From NCBI RefSeq assembly GCF_964036635.1, contig NZ_OZ038524.1, forward strand, positions 2,744,269 to 2,808,268: DNA of 64,000 nt. The letters run 5' to 3'. The stretch's first letter is position 1, and every line of letters begins with the position of its first letter. Below, piece by piece: positions 1 through 8,677 of the stretch. Both the position numbers and the translations under genes were made by a program. The stretch comes from Tenacibaculum dicentrarchi. GTDB taxonomy: Bacteria > Bacteroidota > Bacteroidia > Flavobacteriales > Flavobacteriaceae. The notes under the pieces were generated by a model. The model searched no databases. It was not told the DNA's origin and worked only from the letters and a program-made list of their open reading frames with translations.

Positions 1-356
1 GGGATTTTCCAATTGGCAATATCTCCATTTTGAGCAACTTCCATTGCCCCTAAAACAGTTAATTGCACGTGTTTTCCACGAATCATAGCAAAACTTGTAG
101 CTGAATCAAAGATAGACCCACCATCTAAAACCGTTACGGCTTGTTTTCCTGCGTTTATTAAATCAGCATCTTCAGTTCCTTCTATTGGAAAAGGTCCCAT
201 ACCTAATAAACCATTTTCAGATTGAAACTCAACTTCAATTCCTTTAGGAATATAATTAGCCACTAACGTAGGAATTCCGATTCCTAAATTAACATACCAT
301 TTATCTTGTAATTCTTTTGCTATTCGCTGTGCTATTTGTTGTTTTGATAAAGCCAT
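1..356 (-). CDS. scoB: 3-oxoacid CoA-transferase subunit B, C-terminus outside window
   Basis: The visible 118 residues are the N-terminal part of a CoA-transferase beta subunit. The protein starts [20 protein letters not shown] and carries the family signature [14 protein letters not shown] followed by [12 protein letters not shown]. In the family a Glu of the SENG motif forms the glutamyl-CoA thioester during CoA transfer from succinyl-CoA to acetoacetate. The start is the ATG at 356-354, only three bases after the stop of scoA, so the pair is one transcript read leftwards. The open end is truncated by the window, not by mutation. Cytoplasmic ketone-body or acetoacetate use is the family role; the exact acyl substrate is inferred. 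Confidence 0.9.
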   Translation of the reverse strand, partial: MALSKQQIAQRIAKELQDKWYVNLGIGIPTLVANYIPKGIEVEFQSENGLLGMGPFPIEGTEDADLINAGKQAVTVLDGGSIFDSATSFAMIRGKHVQLTVLGAMEVAQNGDIANWKI

Positions 357-359
357 TTT

Positions 360-1061
360 TTACAGTTTAGGAGTTACAGTTCGTTGTTCAATTCTCTTTT
401 CATATTTTTCTCCTTGAAAAATACGCTGTACAAAAATACCAGGAATATGTATTTGATTTGGGTCTAAAGTCCCTACTGGCACTAACTCTTCAACCTCAGC
501 AACAGTAATCGTTGCTGCTCCACACATATTCGGATTAAAATTACGAGCAGTTCCTTTAAAAATTAAATTTCCTGCTGTGTCACCTTTCCATGCTTTTACA
601 AAGGCAAAATCGGCTTTAAAAGCAGGTTCTAATACATACATTTTACCATCAAACTCCCTAGTTTCTTTTCCTTCTGCAACTTCAGTTCCGTAACCTGCAG
701 GAGTGTAAAAAGCAGGAAAACCAGCTTGTGCAGCCCTACATTTTTCTGCTAAAGTTCCTTGGGGTGTTAGCTCTACCTCTAATTCACCAGAAAGCATTTG
801 ACGTTCAAATTCATCATTTTCTCCTACATACGAAGAAATCATTTTTTTAATTTGTTTATTTTGAAGTAATAAACCCAAACCAAAATTATCAACACCTGCG
901 TTATTAGAAATACATGTTACCTCTCTAACATTTAATTTTACTAATTCTACAATTGCATTTTCTGGTATTCCACACAAACCAAAACCTCCTAACATAAAGG
1001 TCATCGAGTCTTTTACACCTTCAAGGGCTTCTTGTACACTATTTACTTTTTTATTTATCAT
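360..1061 (-). CDS. scoA: 3-oxoacid CoA-transferase subunit A
   Basis: This 233-residue protein is a full-length CoA-transferase alpha subunit. Visible signatures are [15 protein letters not shown] near residues 22-36 (glycine-rich CoA-binding loop) and [15 protein letters not shown] near 51-65. The C-terminal half has [13 protein letters not shown] and [17 protein letters not shown], as in SCOT and AtoD proteins. With scoB it forms an alpha/beta enzyme that moves CoA between succinyl-CoA and 3-oxoacids. The gene precedes scoB with a three-base gap, so translation is probably coupled. There are 39 bases between its start and the stop of the PBP1A gene upstream, so read-through from that gene is possible. 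Confidence 0.92.
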   Translation of the reverse strand: MINKKVNSVQEALEGVKDSMTFMLGGFGLCGIPENAIVELVKLNVREVTCISNNAGVDNFGLGLLLQNKQIKKMISSYVGENDEFERQMLSGELEVELTPQGTLAEKCRAAQAGFPAFYTPAGYGTEVAEGKETREFDGKMYVLEPAFKADFAFVKAWKGDTAGNLIFKGTARNFNPNMCGAATITVAEVEELVPVGTLDPNQIHIPGIFVQRIFQGEKYEKRIEQRTVTPKL

Positions 1062-1100
1062 TTTAGTTTTTTATAATGTTAATAGAATTCTTAAATCTTC

Positions 1101-3386
1101 TTAAAAATCAGTATCTCCTTCTTCATTTTGTTTATCCTCATTCTTTTTTACCTCACTACAATTAACGGTAATGGTTAATTCGCCTGAAGGTTTTTCAAAA
1201 TCTTTTTTACTTATATTTAACGACTTATCTGCATAACATTTTTGCATATATAAACCCCATGTTGGTAATGACATCGTTGCTCCTTGTCCTAAACCGATTC
1301 CTTTAAAATGGGTTGCTCTATCTTCACCACCTGTCCAAACACCCGTTGCTAAATTTGGTACAACCCCCATAAACCAACCGTCTGATTGGTTTTGTGTCGT
1401 TCCTGTTTTTCCTGCAATTGGATTAGTAAATTTATACGGAAAACCTGTTGTAGCATCTTTTCTTCGAGTCCAACCAGAACGTAATCTTGCACCTGAACCA
1501 AACTGTGTAACACCTTTTAATAAATCTAATACCACATAAGCTGATTCTTCACTTAAAACTTCTTTTGTTTTAGGTACAAAATCTTGTAAAACAGTTCCAT
1601 TTTTATCTTCAATTCTGGTAATCATCATTGGACTAACACGTAATCCTTTATTTGCAAATGTTGAATATGCGCTTACCATTTCTATTAATGATAAATCAAC
1701 TGCTCCTAAAGCAATAGAAGGATTTGGATCAATTTCTGACTTTATACCTGCGGATGTTGCCAAACGTGCCACATTTATAGGCGATACCTTATCTATTAAC
1801 TGTGCTGTGATAACATTTACAGAACCTGCTAAAGCTTGTTTTAGACTTAATTCACCGCCATATTTGTTACTTGCGTTTTCAGGTGTCCAATCTTTTGGCA
1901 TTCCATATTTTTCCTTTGGAATCGTATATAAAATATTAGGTAATTTATCGCATGGTGACATTTTTAATTGATTAATCGCTGTTGCATATACAAAAGGTTT
2001 AAAAGTAGAACCTACTTGACGTTTTTGTTGTTCTACTGCATCATATTTAAAATATTTATGACTGATACCTCCTACCCACGCTTTAATATGCCCTGTTTGT
2101 GGCTCAATGGAAACCAAACCAGAACGTAAAAAATGCTTATAATAACGAATAGAATCGTAGGGAGTCATAACAGTATCTCTATCTCCTTTCCATGAAAACA
2201 CACGCATATCGGTATCAGTATTAAACGATTTTTCTATTTCTTTTTCACTTTTCCCTGCCGCCTTCATACGTCTGTAACGTGTTGAACTTCGTTTTCCTCG
2301 TTTTAAAATATTTAAAACTTGAGATTTTTCTAAATCGTAAAAAGGAGCATTTTTATTTTTCTTTTGTTCTTTAAAGAAAAAAGATTGCAAATTAGCCATA
2401 TGCTCATTACTTGCTTCTTCAGCATACCTTTGCATGCGAGAATCAATAGTTACGTGTATTTTTAAACCATCTTTATAAATATTGTAAAACTCACCGTTAT
2501 CTTTTGGATTTTCTTTTGCCCATTTTTTAAGACGTTGTTTTAAATTTTCTCTAAAATAAGTTGCCAATCCATCACTATGACTCTCTGGAGTAAAATTGAT
2601 TTTTAAAGGTAATTTTTGTAACGAATCTTTTTCTTTTTGGCTGATAACCTCATTTTTTGCCATTTGAGCAAAAACCACATTTCTACGCTGTAACGATTTT
2701 TTTTTAGAACGCTCTCTATATGGGTTATACTGCCTTGGGTTTTTTAACATCGCTACTAAAATAGCAGACTCTTGTATATCTAATTCTTTCGGTTCTTTAC
2801 CAAAATAAATACGTGCAGCAGAACGAATACCTGTAGCGTTAAATAGAAAACCTTGTGTATTTAAATACATAGTAGCAATTTCTTCTTTAGTATATTGGCG
2901 CTCTAATTTTATAGCAACTACCCATTCTTTTAATTTTTGAGAAAGGCGCTTAAAAATATTACTCGAACCTCCTTTATTAAAAAGGTTTTTAGCTAATTGC
3001 TGTGTAATAGTACTCGCACCTCCTTTTCTTCCAAAATTTGAAATAGCTCTTGCTGTACCATAAAAATCAATACCTGAATGCTCGTAAAAACGTTCATCTT
3101 CGGTAGCTACTAAGGCTTTTATTAAAACCTCAGGCAAATCTTTATACTCAATTGGTGTTCTGTTAGCTTTTACATAGTATTTTCCTAATGTTTTTCCATC
3201 CGAAGAAATAACTTCTGTTGCCAAATCACTTTTAGGGTTTTCTAACTCTTCAAATGAAGGTAACGCTCCAAAAGTTCCCCATGAAGCTAATAAAAATAAT
3301 AGCCCTACAAAGAGGAATCCACCTAATAATATGCCCCAAAACCATTTGATATATCTACTAAAACTAGTTGTGTTATGCTCTGTCAT
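1101..3386 (-). CDS. Bifunctional penicillin-binding protein 1A (class A)
   Basis: A 761-residue class A PBP that polymerises and cross-links peptidoglycan in the periplasm. One membrane anchor lies at about residues 14-36. The glycosyltransferase domain (about 60-240) shows ATEDERFYEHSGIDFYG and GGASTITQQLAKNLF. The transpeptidase domain shows the SxxK motif in GSTFKPFVYA, an SVN motif in AGSVNVITAQL, and the KTG motif in AGKTGTTQNQSDGWFMG. The start codon overlaps the stop of gldH by one base (TAATG), so translation is coupled. The C-terminal tail is acidic and lysine-rich, which is common in this phylum. All catalytic motifs are intact. Confidence 0.95.
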   Translation of the reverse strand: MTEHNTTSFSRYIKWFWGILLGGFLFVGLLFLLASWGTFGALPSFEELENPKSDLATEVISSDGKTLGKYYVKANRTPIEYKDLPEVLIKALVATEDERFYEHSGIDFYGTARAISNFGRKGGASTITQQLAKNLFNKGGSSNIFKRLSQKLKEWVVAIKLERQYTKEEIATMYLNTQGFLFNATGIRSAARIYFGKEPKELDIQESAILVAMLKNPRQYNPYRERSKKKSLQRRNVVFAQMAKNEVISQKEKDSLQKLPLKINFTPESHSDGLATYFRENLKQRLKKWAKENPKDNGEFYNIYKDGLKIHVTIDSRMQRYAEEASNEHMANLQSFFFKEQKKNKNAPFYDLEKSQVLNILKRGKRSSTRYRRMKAAGKSEKEIEKSFNTDTDMRVFSWKGDRDTVMTPYDSIRYYKHFLRSGLVSIEPQTGHIKAWVGGISHKYFKYDAVEQQKRQVGSTFKPFVYATAINQLKMSPCDKLPNILYTIPKEKYGMPKDWTPENASNKYGGELSLKQALAGSVNVITAQLIDKVSPINVARLATSAGIKSEIDPNPSIALGAVDLSLIEMVSAYSTFANKGLRVSPMMITRIEDKNGTVLQDFVPKTKEVLSEESAYVVLDLLKGVTQFGSGARLRSGWTRRKDATTGFPYKFTNPIAGKTGTTQNQSDGWFMGVVPNLATGVWTGGEDRATHFKGIGLGQGATMSLPTWGLYMQKCYADKSLNISKKDFEKPSGELTITVNCSEVKKNEDKQNEEGDTDF

Positions 3387-3871
3387 TATTGTATTTTTTC
3401 AATTCTAAATCCTACTTGTGTAATTCCTTTAAGCTCTTTAATACCTTCTATTTTACCATTTTTTCTCATAGCTTGTGCAACTTTAAAAGTATGTGTTCCT
3501 GTAGTAGGAAATGTTATATTTTTTTTATAAAATAATTTATTTTCTTTAACTCCTGAAAAGCCTTTTCCTAAAAATTTTCCGTTAACATCTGTCATATCAT
3601 ATTCTAAAGTGTCAACGACCAACTCCCCATCAGGAAAGCGTAATTGTGTTATTAAAAACAGGTTACTATAAGCATAGTCTTCATTATTTCGAAGATTTAT
3701 AAATAGGTTTTTTTTTTGTATTGAATCTTTTATATCAAAAGTAAATACAATTGCATTATTTTTATTCCATGAACCTTCTGGTAGCGTACTATAGGTATCA
3801 TAAACACTTTTTGAATCACAAGATATGATTACAAAAACAGCTAAAAAAAAGATAACTAGGCTATTTTTCAT
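3386..3871 (-). CDS. gldH: Gliding motility lipoprotein GldH
   Basis: A 161-residue lipoprotein with a signal peptide ending IISC at residue 18 and a beta-rich body (YDTYSTLPEGSWNKNN at the start of the mature part). This matches GldH, which in Flavobacterium is required for gliding and is linked to the T9SS/gliding machinery. Its gene starts inside the end of the ricT-like gene (11-base overlap) and ends in a TAATG overlap with the PBP1A gene, so the three form a tight operon. The ricT-gldH-PBP order is, from general knowledge, common in Flavobacteriaceae, which supports the call. Confidence 0.88.
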   Translation of the reverse strand: MKNSLVIFFLAVFVIISCDSKSVYDTYSTLPEGSWNKNNAIVFTFDIKDSIQKKNLFINLRNNEDYAYSNLFLITQLRFPDGELVVDTLEYDMTDVNGKFLGKGFSGVKENKLFYKKNITFPTTGTHTFKVAQAMRKNGKIEGIKELKGITQVGFRIEKIQ

Positions 3872-5702
3872 TTTTTATATCGTTCTTTTTATTTTTAGTC
3901 GGCGTTGTCGATTTTTTAAACTTATTCTCCTTAGATGTTTCTTTTTCTATTGACTTACTAATATTAGTGTTTTTTTTAACAACATCCTTTTTTATGACTA
4001 TTTTATTTATAGGTCTTCTTTGAGGGCGTCTTTTTGATTGTCCTTCTGTTTGCTTATTTTCTACAGATAAATCTTCTTCTTTTTTGTTTATAGGTCTTCT
4101 TTGAGGACGTCTTTTTGGTTGTCCTTCTGTTTGCTGATTTTTTGCTGATAAATCTCCTTCTCTTTTATTTATAGCTCTTCTTTGAGGACGTCTTTTTGGT
4201 TGTCCTTCTGTTTGCTGATTTTTTGCTGATAAATCTCCTTCTTTTTTATTTGTAGCTCTTCTTTGAGGGCGTCTTTTTGGTTGTCCTTCCCCTTGCTGAT
4301 TTTTTACAGATAAATCTCCTTCTCTTTTATTTATAGGTCTTCTTTGAGGGCGTCTTTTGGACTGTTTTTCTACTTGCTTATTTTTTGTAGATAAATCGTC
4401 TTCTCTTTTATTTACAGGTTTTCTTTGAGTACGTCTTTTTGGTTGACCTTCCAAATGTTCATTTTTTACAGGTAAACTCCCTTCTTTTTTATTTACAGAA
4501 GCTCTTTGATGTCTTTTATTTGGTTGTCTTTTAACAGATAAACCATCCTTTTTGACTGCTTGTTTTCTTGGTTTTGTTCTCGCATTATTACGAGGTTTCT
4601 TAGGAATATCAAAACGAGTCAAACTATCTTGACCAACTACATTTTCAAAATCGACAATTGGCTGTACATTAACCTCTAACTCATATTCATCTAACGGTAA
4701 AGCGAGCTCATTATTTTGATTTAATACAATAATTTCATTTACTTGTTCTAACGATAATCTAAACCATTTAAAACTTTCTTCTTTATAAGTATACCAAACT
4801 ATTTTTTTAAAGATATCCATTTTTACAAAAACAGCATCTCCTTTTTCAGTTTTAAGTACTTTATCTTGCTTCGGAAAACTTTTTAAAGCATCTAAATACG
4901 TATCTAATTCAAAATTTAAACAACATTTTAATTTACCACATTGTCCTGCTAATTTTAGCGGATTTAATGATAATTGTTGATACCGTGCAGCTGCAGTATT
5001 TACTTTTCTAAAATCGGTTAACCAAGTAGAACAACATAATTCTCTACCACAAGAACCTACTCCACCTAAGCGAGCTGCTTCTTGACGCATACCAACTTGT
5101 TTCATTTCTACACGTATAGAAAAAGTACCTGCTAAATCTCTAATTAACTGACGAAAATCTACACGTTCATCGGCTGTATAATAAAAAGTAGCTTTTGTAC
5201 CATCTCCTTGATATTCTACATCAGAAAGTTTCATTTTCAGTTCTAAACGACTAATTATTTCTCGTCCTTTTCGCTGTGTTTCTTGCTCTCTATCTCTAGC
5301 TGTTTGCCAAATATCAATATCTTTTTGCGATGCTTTTCTGTATATTTTTTTTACATCTTCGCTATCTGCAGTAATTTTACGTTTTTTCATTTGAACTTTT
5401 ACAAGTTCACCTGCTAAAGCTACAATACCAATATCATGACCTGATGAACCTTCAACAGCTACAACATCACCCATTGAAAGGGTTAATTTTTCGGTATTTT
5501 TAAAAAAATGTTTACGTCCGTTTTTAAATCGAACTTCATAAATATTAAAAGGGGCTTCACCTGTTGGCAAAGTCATATTCGATAACCAATCAAAAACAGC
5601 TAATTTATTTCCACTTCCACAAGTACCACTGGCACAATTTCCATTACTCTTACATCCTCCAGGAACTCCGTCTTTGCTAGTTGAACAACTGTTACAACTC
5701 AT
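3861..5702 (-). CDS. RicT-like PSP1-domain protein with expanded C-terminal repeats
   Basis: 613 residues. The N-terminus is cysteine-rich (six Cys in the first 28 residues). It is followed by the PSP1/RicT core at about 40-310, with the cysteine motifs GRELCCSTWL and AGQCGKLKCCLNFE that bind Fe-S clusters in RicT of Bacillus. In Firmicutes, RicT works with RicA and RicF in RNase Y-dependent mRNA maturation; the Bacteroidota role is not settled. After about residue 365 the protein becomes a basic low-complexity tail with six 27-residue tandem repeats rich in KRRPQRRP and NKxEGDLS (about 395-556) plus a partial seventh, then a Lys-rich end. Homologues normally lack such a regular array. It overlaps gldH by 11 bases. 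Confidence 0.85.
   Translation of the reverse strand: MSCNSCSTSKDGVPGGCKSNGNCASGTCGSGNKLAVFDWLSNMTLPTGEAPFNIYEVRFKNGRKHFFKNTEKLTLSMGDVVAVEGSSGHDIGIVALAGELVKVQMKKRKITADSEDVKKIYRKASQKDIDIWQTARDREQETQRKGREIISRLELKMKLSDVEYQGDGTKATFYYTADERVDFRQLIRDLAGTFSIRVEMKQVGMRQEAARLGGVGSCGRELCCSTWLTDFRKVNTAAARYQQLSLNPLKLAGQCGKLKCCLNFELDTYLDALKSFPKQDKVLKTEKGDAVFVKMDIFKKIVWYTYKEESFKWFRLSLEQVNEIIVLNQNNELALPLDEYELEVNVQPIVDFENVVGQDSLTRFDIPKKPRNNARTKPRKQAVKKDGLSVKRQPNKRHQRASVNKKEGSLPVKNEHLEGQPKRRTQRKPVNKREDDLSTKNKQVEKQSKRRPQRRPINKREGDLSVKNQQGEGQPKRRPQRRATNKKEGDLSAKNQQTEGQPKRRPQRRAINKREGDLSAKNQQTEGQPKRRPQRRPINKKEEDLSVENKQTEGQSKRRPQRRPINKIVIKKDVVKKNTNISKSIEKETSKENKFKKSTTPTKNKKNDIKNEK
4002..4520 (-). repeat. 81-bp tandem repeat inside the ricT-like gene
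   Basis: Six in-frame 81-bp units (27 codons each) and a final 33-bp partial unit. Each unit encodes KRRPQRRxxNKxExDLSxxN followed by a QxEGQ segment. Units at 4116-4196 and 4197-4277 are almost identical, while the outermost units are diverged. This suggests recent expansion from the middle of the array by slippage or unequal crossing-over. The phase is a whole number of codons, so copy-number change would not disrupt the reading frame. Confidence 0.9.
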
Positions 5703-5867
5703 AAAATTATATATTTTAGAAGTATTTTTTAAATCTGATTTAACCCAGTATCAAAAAACACTTTTTTGCGATTAATTTTAAGTTAGATAAAAATTTTATC
5801 ATAACTTTACTTAATCAGTAAAGATACATATTCTCACGAAAATGAAAAACGGATTTTTAGCATAAAA

Positions 5868-5901
5868 AACACCTCATAATTTTATAGAATTATGAGGTGT
5901 T
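5868..5901 (-). terminator. Intrinsic terminator after glnS
   Basis: A perfect 14-bp inverted repeat (AACACCTCATAATT and its complement) around a 6-base loop. Read leftwards it is followed by a run of six T. It lies 25 bases past the glnS stop. Confidence 0.85.
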
Positions 5902-5925
5902 AAAATTTTAAATATGATACTTCAT

Positions 5926-7614
5926 TTAAGCTTTCTTTGCCCAATTATCTCTTAATCCAACTGTTTTATTGAATACTAAATTCTCTGAAGTTGAATCATC
6001 ATCAACATTAAAATATCCTAAACGTTGAAATTGAAATTGCTCTCCAATTTTAGCAGTTTGTAAACTTGGTTCTACAAAAGCAGTAATTTTTTCTAATGAA
6101 TTAGGATTTACAAATTCCATAAAATCTTTGTCTTTATGAGCATCTGGAGCTTCATCAGAAAATAATCTATCGTACACTCTAACCTCAGCTTTTACGGCGT
6201 GTTTTACAGAAACCCAGTGTAAAGTACCTTTTACTTTACGCTTACTTTCTTCAGTATTACTACCCGATTTTGTTAATGGGTCATAGGTACAGTGAATTAC
6301 GGTAATTTTGCCATTTTCATCTTTTTCACAACTTGTTGCAGTTATAAAATAAGCATTTTTTAAACGAACTTCTTTTCCTAATTTTAATCGGAAGAATTTT
6401 TTATTAGCTTCTTCTCTAAAATCTTCTCTTTCGATGTAAATTTCTCTTGAAAAAGGAACTATTCTTGTACCAGCGTTTTCATCCTCAGGATTATTTTCTG
6501 CAATAAGAATTTCTTCTCTATCTTCAGGATAATTATCAATAATTACTTTTACAGGATCTAAAACTCCCATAACTCTATTGGCAGTTTTATTTAAATCTTC
6601 ACGAATTTTAAACTCTAATAAAGAAACATCAATTACATTTTCTCTTTTAGAAACTCCCACAGTTTCAATAAAATTACGGATTGAAGCAGGTGTATATCCA
6701 CGTCTTCTTAATCCAGAAATTGTTGGCATTCTTGGGTCATCCCATCCGTTTACGATGCCATTTTCTACCAATGTTAATAACTTACGCTTACTCATAATAG
6801 TGTAGCTTAAATTTAAACGAGAAAACTCACGTTGTTTTGGTGCATTTGGAAATTCTGACTTACTGTATTCGTACACATTGTCACGAAACCAGTTATATAA
6901 TTCTCTATGAGGTTTAAATTCTAAAGAACATAATGAGTGCGATATTTGCTCTAAATAATCACTTTCTCCGTGTGTCCAATCGTACATTGGATAAATAACC
7001 CAATCATTACCTGTACGGTGATGTGCTTTCTTTAAAATACGATACATTAATGGGTCACGCATTAACATATTTGGCGATTCCATATCAATTTTTGCACGTA
7101 AAACATGTGTTCCTTCTTCAAACTCACCAGCTTTCATTCTGCTGAATAAATCTAAATTTTCATCAACAGTTCTATTTCTAAAAGGACTGTTAGTTCCTAC
7201 TTGCGTTGGCGTTCCTTTTTGAACACGCATTTCTTCAGAAGATTGACTATCAATATACGCTTTTCCGTCTTTTATTAGTGAAACAGCCCAATCGTATAAT
7301 TGCTGAAAATAATCAGATGAGTATAATTCATTTTCCCATTGATATCCTAACCAACTAACATCTTTTTTAATAGCATCTACATATTCTTGCTCTTCTTTAG
7401 CAGGATTTGTATCATCAAAACGCAAGTTTACAGGAGCATTATATTTCTGCCCTAAACCGAAACTAATTCCGATAGCTTTTGTGTGTCCGATATGTAAATA
7501 TCCATTAGGTTCTGGAGGAAAACGAAAACGTAAACTTTCTTTTGGCATTCCGTTTGCCAAATCCTCTTCTATTATTTGCTCTAAAAAATTCAATGATTTT
7601 TTTTCTTCTGACAT
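5926..7614 (-). CDS. glnS: Glutaminyl-tRNA synthetase
   Basis: 562 residues when started at the ATG at 7614-7612 (MSEEKKSLNFLEQIIEEDL); an in-frame codon 33 bases further up would add an unconserved MRNFVIQYQQK. It is a class I synthetase charging tRNA-Gln. The HIGH motif appears in PPEPNGYLHIGHTKAI and the KMSKS-like loop in YTIMSKRKLL. The anticodon-binding beta-barrel occupies roughly 340-560. A direct glutaminyl pathway, rather than the GatCAB amidotransferase route, is therefore present. The gene is monocistronic: it has its own terminator and a candidate small RNA lies upstream. Confidence 0.96.
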   Translation of the reverse strand: MSEEKKSLNFLEQIIEEDLANGMPKESLRFRFPPEPNGYLHIGHTKAIGISFGLGQKYNAPVNLRFDDTNPAKEEQEYVDAIKKDVSWLGYQWENELYSSDYFQQLYDWAVSLIKDGKAYIDSQSSEEMRVQKGTPTQVGTNSPFRNRTVDENLDLFSRMKAGEFEEGTHVLRAKIDMESPNMLMRDPLMYRILKKAHHRTGNDWVIYPMYDWTHGESDYLEQISHSLCSLEFKPHRELYNWFRDNVYEYSKSEFPNAPKQREFSRLNLSYTIMSKRKLLTLVENGIVNGWDDPRMPTISGLRRRGYTPASIRNFIETVGVSKRENVIDVSLLEFKIREDLNKTANRVMGVLDPVKVIIDNYPEDREEILIAENNPEDENAGTRIVPFSREIYIEREDFREEANKKFFRLKLGKEVRLKNAYFITATSCEKDENGKITVIHCTYDPLTKSGSNTEESKRKVKGTLHWVSVKHAVKAEVRVYDRLFSDEAPDAHKDKDFMEFVNPNSLEKITAFVEPSLQTAKIGEQFQFQRLGYFNVDDDSTSENLVFNKTVGLRDNWAKKA

Positions 7615-7769
7615 TTTCTGTTGGTATTGAATCACAAAATTACGCAAAAATAGTTGAAGGGATTTCTATATAAAAAAAAAGCCTGTTTTTTAGTTTAAAT
7701 ATTTTTATCTGACTATAAAAATCAATTTTAAAACAACTTATTTAACTATTTATATTGTAAAAAAAGCAT

Positions 7770-7838
7770 AAAAAAACTCGCAACACACAAGGAAACGAGT
7801 TAAGTACTTAACACATGGGGGTGTTTTAAGAACAACAA
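7770..7838 (-). ncRNA. Candidate small RNA with C-rich hairpin loop and terminator
   Basis: Read leftwards from a TATATTTG -7 box (7851-7844), the predicted transcript of about 70 nt folds into two hairpins. The first has stem AACAC/GTGTT with loop CCCCAT, extended by CTT/AAG across a two-base bulge. The second is AACTCG/CGAGTT followed by seven T, a canonical intrinsic terminator. A GTTAAG/CTTAAC palindrome joins them. No reading frame of useful length lies inside. It sits between the DUF6973-like gene and glnS. It could instead be a terminator plus 3' UTR of the upstream gene, but the well-placed -7 box favours an independent RNA. Confidence 0.5.
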
Positions 7839-7843
7839 CACTA

Positions 7844-7851
7844 CAAATATA
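7844..7851 (-). promoter_or_regulatory. -7 box of the candidate small RNA
   Basis: TATATTTG on the minus strand matches the Bacteroidota TAnnTTTG consensus exactly. No clear -33 TTTG was found at the usual spacing. Confidence 0.45.
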
Positions 7852-7928
7852 ACGTTGTTTTTAGCCTTAAAATGTAAGTATATGTTAACAAATCATATTG
7901 TTTGTGTTACTTATTTTTCAAGGCTATT

Positions 7929-8555
7929 TTATAATTTTATAGGATTAGATTTTATCAAACACTTATTGTTTTCCCACTTTCCTTTTAATGACTTTTTAGA
8001 GATAAGTGTATTATTACAGGTTAAAAAATTTCCGTTGGCATCTTTTTTGATAATTTTTAATTTACCTGCTTTAATAGCTTTAATCACTTTAGAAATCAAT
8101 GCTTTCTTAGGCGTTATAACACCTTTTTTAGTAAGCGATAATCCAATATTATTGTTAAATAAATCCATTGTTGTTGCTATTTTATCAGGAATAACACCGT
8201 CTTCTAGTTTTCGTTTTTTATAGGTTTGATAATTTTCTCTTTCGTGTGCTTTTCCTAAGGAACGAGCGGCATTTTTTCCTATCTCTTGACGCAAACTCGC
8301 CATCCAAAAGGCATGACGAAAGGCATCAACTTGCCCACCTGCACCATCACCGTCTAATACTGGCGATTTTTTAATAGAATCGGCAACTCTATAAGCTTCT
8401 TTAGAAATTCGCTGTGCTTTTTTAGCTTTAAATGGATGAAAAATAATCCATATTTTTTTTGCAGAAGATAATTTTTTAAATTTTTTCCAGCTAGATTGTG
8501 AAAAAGAGAAACAGCTGGTAAATAGTAAAATAAGCACTACGTATTTTTTTATCAT
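7929..8555 (-). CDS. Secreted protein of unknown function, DUF6973-like
   Basis: 208 residues with an N-terminal signal peptide (MIKKYVVLILLFTSCFSFSQ; cleavage near SFSQ, or lipidation at the TSC cysteine). The conserved-looking core is DAFRHAFWMASLRQEIG, then AARSLGKAHERE and ATTMDLFNNNIGLSL. The regularly spaced His, Glu, Asp and Asn residues look like a metal- or substrate-binding site. I associate this pattern with the DUF6973 family of Bacteroidota, but cannot confirm that here. The gene stands alone between glnS and pepP. The enzymatic function is unknown. Confidence 0.6.
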   Translation of the reverse strand: MIKKYVVLILLFTSCFSFSQSSWKKFKKLSSAKKIWIIFHPFKAKKAQRISKEAYRVADSIKKSPVLDGDGAGGQVDAFRHAFWMASLRQEIGKNAARSLGKAHERENYQTYKKRKLEDGVIPDKIATTMDLFNNNIGLSLTKKGVITPKKALISKVIKAIKAGKLKIIKKDANGNFLTCNNTLISKKSLKGKWENNKCLIKSNPIKL

Positions 8556-8590
8556 AAGATTTTATTTATTTTTAGTTTTCAAACAAAAAA

Positions 8591-8610
8591 CAAGGGGCTT
8601 AAACCCCTTG
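8591..8610 (-). terminator. Intrinsic terminator after pepP
   Basis: CAAGGGG/CCCCTTG stem with a six-base loop. On the minus strand it is followed by TTTTTTGTTTG. It is about 70 bases past the aminopeptidase stop. Confidence 0.75.
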
Positions 8611-8677
8611 TAATTCTTGTGCAATTTTCCTGTTCTTTCTTAAGCTTTATTTTTAGAATAATCTTTTAGATAAAAAA

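Noticed and set aside
4002..4520. Possible CRISPR-like array
   Set aside because: Units are contiguous with no spacers, in frame, and inside a gene, so it is a coding tandem repeat.
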